Below are positions 60,832 through 64,000 of a DNA stretch of 64,000 bases, one piece after another. The DNA is from Gammaproteobacteria bacterium (GTDB lineage: Bacteria > Pseudomonadota > Gammaproteobacteria > CAISUE01), in NCBI GenBank assembly GCA_021156105.1, contig JAJNBD010000005.1, forward strand, positions 1 through 64,000. The letters are read 5' to 3'. The position numbers and the translations under genes were made by a program. Position 1 is the stretch's first letter. Each line of letters starts with the position of its first letter. The notes beneath the pieces are model-generated. The model made no database searches. It had not been told where the DNA came from and saw nothing but the letters and a program-made list of their open reading frames with translations.

Positions 60832-61026
60832 ATTAAAACTTTGCAGCGAAGCAATCTAGGTGATAAGACTTTTTAAACAGCTATATAAAACCTAGTCTGC
60901 TTCGCACCCTGTGTTTATAAGCATGCTTGGCGCTATTGAATTGCAATCTCTAAAGTTTCAGGTAAAATATCAGGCGCATGTCACAAAATGATGACAATCA
61001 TTTTTAAATAATAATAAGAGGCTATT

Positions 61027-62625
61027 ATGGGAAAAAAGCGAAGAGAGTCAGGCGAAATAACACCAAAATCATTCAACCGGGAAGTTACCGACATTAGAAT
61101 TCCAATCAGCGAAAGTCATTCTGCTACTGCTGTTAGCATAACCGAGTCGCCAGAAAGCTGCTGTCGCAAAATCATCAGCGGTTTATGGAAAGCTTTCCAA
61201 TGGTCGGTTGCTATGGCTGGCCATGTGTTTACTATTAGTGAATTAGAGTCCATCGCATGGGTCATCTTGATGACAATGTTCATGGATCAAAGCCGCAGCT
61301 GGGAATATAAAATTTCTATTATTGTTCCTGTTTGGCAAGCGCTTTCTTTAATGGCAATGTGGACAGAATATAATTTAGTTATTCCCCGCTTAGAAGGCAC
61401 ACCAGATGAAGAATTACCTCGTATCGCAAATGGCGTAACAAACCCATTTCGACTAACCTTATTTTTAGGCGTGCCCTTAACCGCCCAACTATTAGATGGC
61501 TTTTTTACGGGTTTTTCCGCCGGCATGGGCAATGATGAATCCAGCTTGATAAAAACCGCATCGATTGTCGGCGGCGTTGTTCTTGCGGTATTTAAAGCTT
61601 CCTCCTATGCATCAACCGACTTTATTGCGGCCTTTAATGCTTTCCGACAAAAAATGAAACAAAAAGGCATTGATATCAATGACCTTGCTAACCAATCAGG
61701 TCCTTTTGGCATTTTTTATCGTCATTTATTAAAGCCTGTTGCCGCAACCTTGCGTGCTATTTATCCACTGGGTATTGGCGCCGTACATACCTTATCCGCA
61801 TTTCGCAGCATCGAGCGTTGGCTTGGCTTACAAGGTTTACCATTAACCACAAACTTAGCTTATATTGCACCTCGTTTTGCACCACTATTAGTTTTAACCC
61901 TCTTAGGTGGCGCCTATATCACAAATATGTTTGATATGCGCTCCCAGTGTTTAAAAACCGCCCAACAAGCAGGCACTGGACTTAGCCGTGATGGCATCAT
62001 GGAGCGTTCTCGTTTTGCTTTAATTCGGGTGGGCGGCCGCATTCTTAGCGGAGAAGTTCTATTAGATATGTTCTCTTGGATTAAAAATGAAGAAACTCGC
62101 GCTAAAGTGGTTACGTTACTTGCCGCCAGCGGCAATGCTTTTGGCTTAGCTTGCTTGATTAATGTAGGGTTAACAACTTACATCGTCAGCGGTAACTACG
62201 AACGCATCTTAAATGGTGACGAAGGCAAAGTGTTAAGCTTCTTGCTGGGCCAAACTGTCGAAGCCGGTGCTGCTGCAACTGCCGCCATCACCAATCGCTA
62301 TGGCCTAGAATGGATCGCGCTTGGCCTGGGCATTGCAGGTGGCTTAGCTCAAACTAAAGGTAAGATTCCTGATGCGATCGAAGAAACAAAAGTGGTGATT
62401 TTGGAGCGTAAAAACCAAGCAGACGACCGTAGTAGATTTTTTGCACAAGGCAGTCTTAGCGCACCGCTGCTTATCGAGCATAATACGCCAGGAACACCGA
62501 CACAATATGGCTCAACTGGTGTTTCTACTGGGGCACGAAGAGCGAGCGATGATGAATGGCCTAGTGGCCGTGGCCTACAACCAACTCCTACTATCCCCGT
62601 GCGATTCGCTATAAGCCCTGTATAA
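61027..62625 (+). CDS. Multi-span membrane protein of unknown function
   Basis: A 532-residue protein. After a charged 55-residue N-terminus come several hydrophobic segments (about 62-82, 96-117, 148-168, 178-196, 286-303, 360-385, 420-445). The last 80 residues are polar and probably disordered (TPGTPTQYGSTGVSTGARRA). Two regions contain ELES/WVILMTMFMDQS and AFRSIERWLGLQ. I recognise no family. AGAGG precedes the ATG. Polar flanks around several helices are seen in membrane-inserted effectors as well as in ordinary membrane proteins. Confidence 0.6.
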   Translation: MGKKRRESGEITPKSFNREVTDIRIPISESHSATAVSITESPESCCRKIISGLWKAFQWSVAMAGHVFTISELESIAWVILMTMFMDQSRSWEYKISIIVPVWQALSLMAMWTEYNLVIPRLEGTPDEELPRIANGVTNPFRLTLFLGVPLTAQLLDGFFTGFSAGMGNDESSLIKTASIVGGVVLAVFKASSYASTDFIAAFNAFRQKMKQKGIDINDLANQSGPFGIFYRHLLKPVAATLRAIYPLGIGAVHTLSAFRSIERWLGLQGLPLTTNLAYIAPRFAPLLVLTLLGGAYITNMFDMRSQCLKTAQQAGTGLSRDGIMERSRFALIRVGGRILSGEVLLDMFSWIKNEETRAKVVTLLAASGNAFGLACLINVGLTTYIVSGNYERILNGDEGKVLSFLLGQTVEAGAAATAAITNRYGLEWIALGLGIAGGLAQTKGKIPDAIEETKVVILERKNQADDRSRFFAQGSLSAPLLIEHNTPGTPTQYGSTGVSTGARRASDDEWPSGRGLQPTPTIPVRFAISPV

Positions 62626-62660
62626 AAACGCAAATTAAAACATTTGTCATTGCAAGGCAG

Positions 62661-62737
62661 AAGTATAACAAGCAACAACGCGACCTAGGTTTCAAAGTTT
62701 TAAAACAACTCTGCGAAACCTAGGTTGCTTTATACTT
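62661..62737. terminator. Long inverted repeat between convergent genes
   Basis: Outer arms AAGTATA (62661-62667)/TATACTT (62731-62737) and inner arms CGACCTAGGTTTC (62681-62693)/GAAACCTAGGTTG (62715-62727, one T-C replaced by a G-T pair) form a long, slightly interrupted hairpin in the 168-bp gap. It may be a bidirectional terminator or a MITE-like element. Confidence 0.6.
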
Positions 62738-62793
62738 CGCGTCCTCAACAGCAGTATTTCTTTAGCTTTTCATCTGCGATTAGCGACCAATAC

Positions 62794-63912
62794 TTATACC
62801 TCACAAGTGATTTTCTTTTGCAAAAGCGCTTCAGACTCCGCTTCTGGCTCACTCAATTTTTGATACAAATTATTTGTCTCTACCACAATACTTTGCGTAG
62901 CACGCAAAATAGCTGCCAGGCATGAAACTGTCACAAGACTTGCATCCGCTAAAAATGAAGAAGCAATTTGCTGCATCCCCACATAACCTACTGCACCTGA
63001 AACCGCCACACCTAAAACACCCACCATGATGGCAAAAGCTTTGCGCACTTTGCTAATACGATAATTCCTGCTTGCTTCAGGCTTATCACTAAGCTTCGCA
63101 AAAAAATCACTCATGCATGCGCCATCTAGCGCAATATTCTGTAAACCTCGAGCGGTCATTGAATAATAACGTGCCGCTTCCCAAGCCAAGGTCCTTTCAA
63201 TATTAAAATATTGTAAAAAGTTTATCCAAACAAGCGATGCCACACCAGCTTCAATCGCACCACCCAGCAAGCCTGGCACAATAAAAACAAAAAACCAAAT
63301 CAATTTACTTTTGACCGACTGCGTCAAATAAGCCTCTTTATCTTCTAACTCAGGGCATCTTGCCGCGCACTCAGGTGTTGTGTTGCGAAAAATTTTAATT
63401 AATAACTCGCGTAAAAAAGCACCTTCGGTAAACATCGTTTGCAAAGCGTCAACGCTAGCTACGACTAAAATTAATATAAAAACCTCTGCCGGCAATACTG
63501 TCAAAAAACCAACAATCGTCCCTAAAGCAGCGGTTGTAGCACCTGGCAAGTTAACTGCCATACCTAATAACCAAGGCAAAAAATGACGGGGATGAAAAAA
63601 GTTTTTTAAACTTTGCTTTGGGTCTTTCACAAGGTCTTTGGAGGTCTGTATCAAACCGTTCACACCTTCGCCCACATACTGGTACTCAAGGAAACAGCTT
63701 TGCACCATTCTAACTGCACCACCAAATCCAGAAAGACTTGTTAAGCCTTTTAGCACAGTAGAACTGTTATAAAACAACTTCCAAAATTCATTCAAGGTAA
63801 ATATTGTTTGAGCGCCATCAGAAATGGCACCAACGCCCACGAGAAATATTTTCGCTGCACCTTTTGCAATTGATTTAATTCGCGAGCCAAACCCTGTAAT
63901 CCAGCTAGACAT
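62794..63912 (-). CDS. Multi-span membrane protein of unknown function
   Basis: A 372-residue protein with about six hydrophobic segments (about 15-37, 118-145, 205-230, 285-310 and others). A central loop is Cys-containing (TTPECAARCPELEDKEAY). The N-terminus (SWITGFGSRIKSIAKGAAK) is amphipathic. I recognise no family. GGAGATA precedes the ATG. It converges on the 61,027 gene; both have a segment with an aromatic/acidic pattern (IFTLNEFWKLF here, VFTISELESIAW there), a faint hint of relationship. Confidence 0.6.
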   Translation of the reverse strand: MSSWITGFGSRIKSIAKGAAKIFLVGVGAISDGAQTIFTLNEFWKLFYNSSTVLKGLTSLSGFGGAVRMVQSCFLEYQYVGEGVNGLIQTSKDLVKDPKQSLKNFFHPRHFLPWLLGMAVNLPGATTAALGTIVGFLTVLPAEVFILILVVASVDALQTMFTEGAFLRELLIKIFRNTTPECAARCPELEDKEAYLTQSVKSKLIWFFVFIVPGLLGGAIEAGVASLVWINFLQYFNIERTLAWEAARYYSMTARGLQNIALDGACMSDFFAKLSDKPEASRNYRISKVRKAFAIMVGVLGVAVSGAVGYVGMQQIASSFLADASLVTVSCLAAILRATQSIVVETNNLYQKLSEPEAESEALLQKKITCEV

Positions 63913-63934
63913 TACCTATCTCCGCTTTTTATTA

Positions 63935-64000
63935 TTAATGATGCTCTAATAAAGTTAAGAAATTTTTTGCAACCACTGCGTCATCAAAGGAAAGTTTTTC
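63935..64000 (-). CDS. C-terminal end of a gene entering from the right edge
   Basis: On the minus strand an open frame runs from the window edge to a TAA at 63935-63937, encoding EKLSFDDAVVAKNFLTLLEHH. It ends 22 bases before the ATG of the multi-span protein. Only 21 residues are visible, so the product cannot be named. It may equally be chance. Confidence 0.35.
   Translation of the reverse strand, partial: EKLSFDDAVVAKNFLTLLEHH

Overview
The window is a 64-kb stretch of chromosome from an AT-leaning gammaproteobacterium. Gene content and order (sdhCDAB-sucAB, fadE-fadI, hflD-smc, thrS-infC-rpmI-rplT, a CorB/CorE-like pair beside ffh) together with effector-like proteins (a degenerate protein kinase, coiled-coil proteins, multi-membrane-span proteins) and a cyclodipeptide synthase suggest a host-associated member of the order Legionellales. 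This placement is inferred from gene content only; there is no rRNA and no database search behind it. No phage, IS transposase, integrase, CRISPR array or rRNA operon was seen. One tRNA, tRNA-Leu(CAG), is present.

Layout. 1-8 kb: a kinase-like protein, a lysine riboswitch in front of a LysP-type lysine permease, a Bcr/CflA drug exporter, a 2-oxoglutarate/Fe(II) oxygenase and a 624-residue unknown with a coiled coil. 8-16.7 kb: TCA-cycle genes sdhC-sdhD-sdhA-sdhB-sucA-sucB read leftward, followed 3 bp later by a PAS histidine kinase. 16.7-19 kb: repeat-rich accessory DNA, with REP-like palindromes carrying perfect DnaA-box matches around a Nudix-like gene and a tiny cysteine-rich secreted protein. 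19-28.4 kb: transport and signalling. A DMT exporter faces a sugar porter that overlaps a hybrid histidine kinase; grpE follows; then a leftward cluster encodes a PAS-LuxR regulator, a probable tRNA-dependent cyclodipeptide synthase, and a hybrid kinase with two PAS domains whose N-terminus looks like one PQ-loop/SemiSWEET unit. A small helix-turn-helix gene diverges from this cluster.

28.6-40.6 kb is mostly housekeeping: an SDR oxidoreductase, a fused tandem deoxynucleoside kinase, rpe, fadE-fadI, hflD, smc and tRNA-Leu. 40.7-51.7 kb: a coiled-coil unknown, a LOG-family protein, aroE, icd, a UvrD/AddA-like helicase without a nuclease domain, a secreted choloylglycine-hydrolase-family amidase, an orphan NrtD/SsuB-type ATPase and a conserved unknown with REP-like palindromes at its stop codon. 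51.8-64 kb: a lipoprotein with a duplicated Cys/His motif, the thrS-infC-rpmI-rplT translation cluster (infC starts at AUU), two small secreted proteins whose mRNAs appear to begin with the same stem-loop, the CorB/CorE-like pair and ffh, and two convergent multi-span membrane proteins.

The best candidate for an undescribed system is the 23,998-27,830 cluster. A cyclodipeptide synthase gene sits 3 bp from a PQ-loop-PAS-PAS hybrid kinase and just downstream of a PAS-LuxR regulator, which would fit a signalling circuit in which the synthase makes a diketopiperazine and the kinase or regulator reads it. The parts are read from sequence; the circuit is inference. Two further PAS kinases in the window share the same PAS wording, one tied to the TCA operon and one to a sugar transporter.
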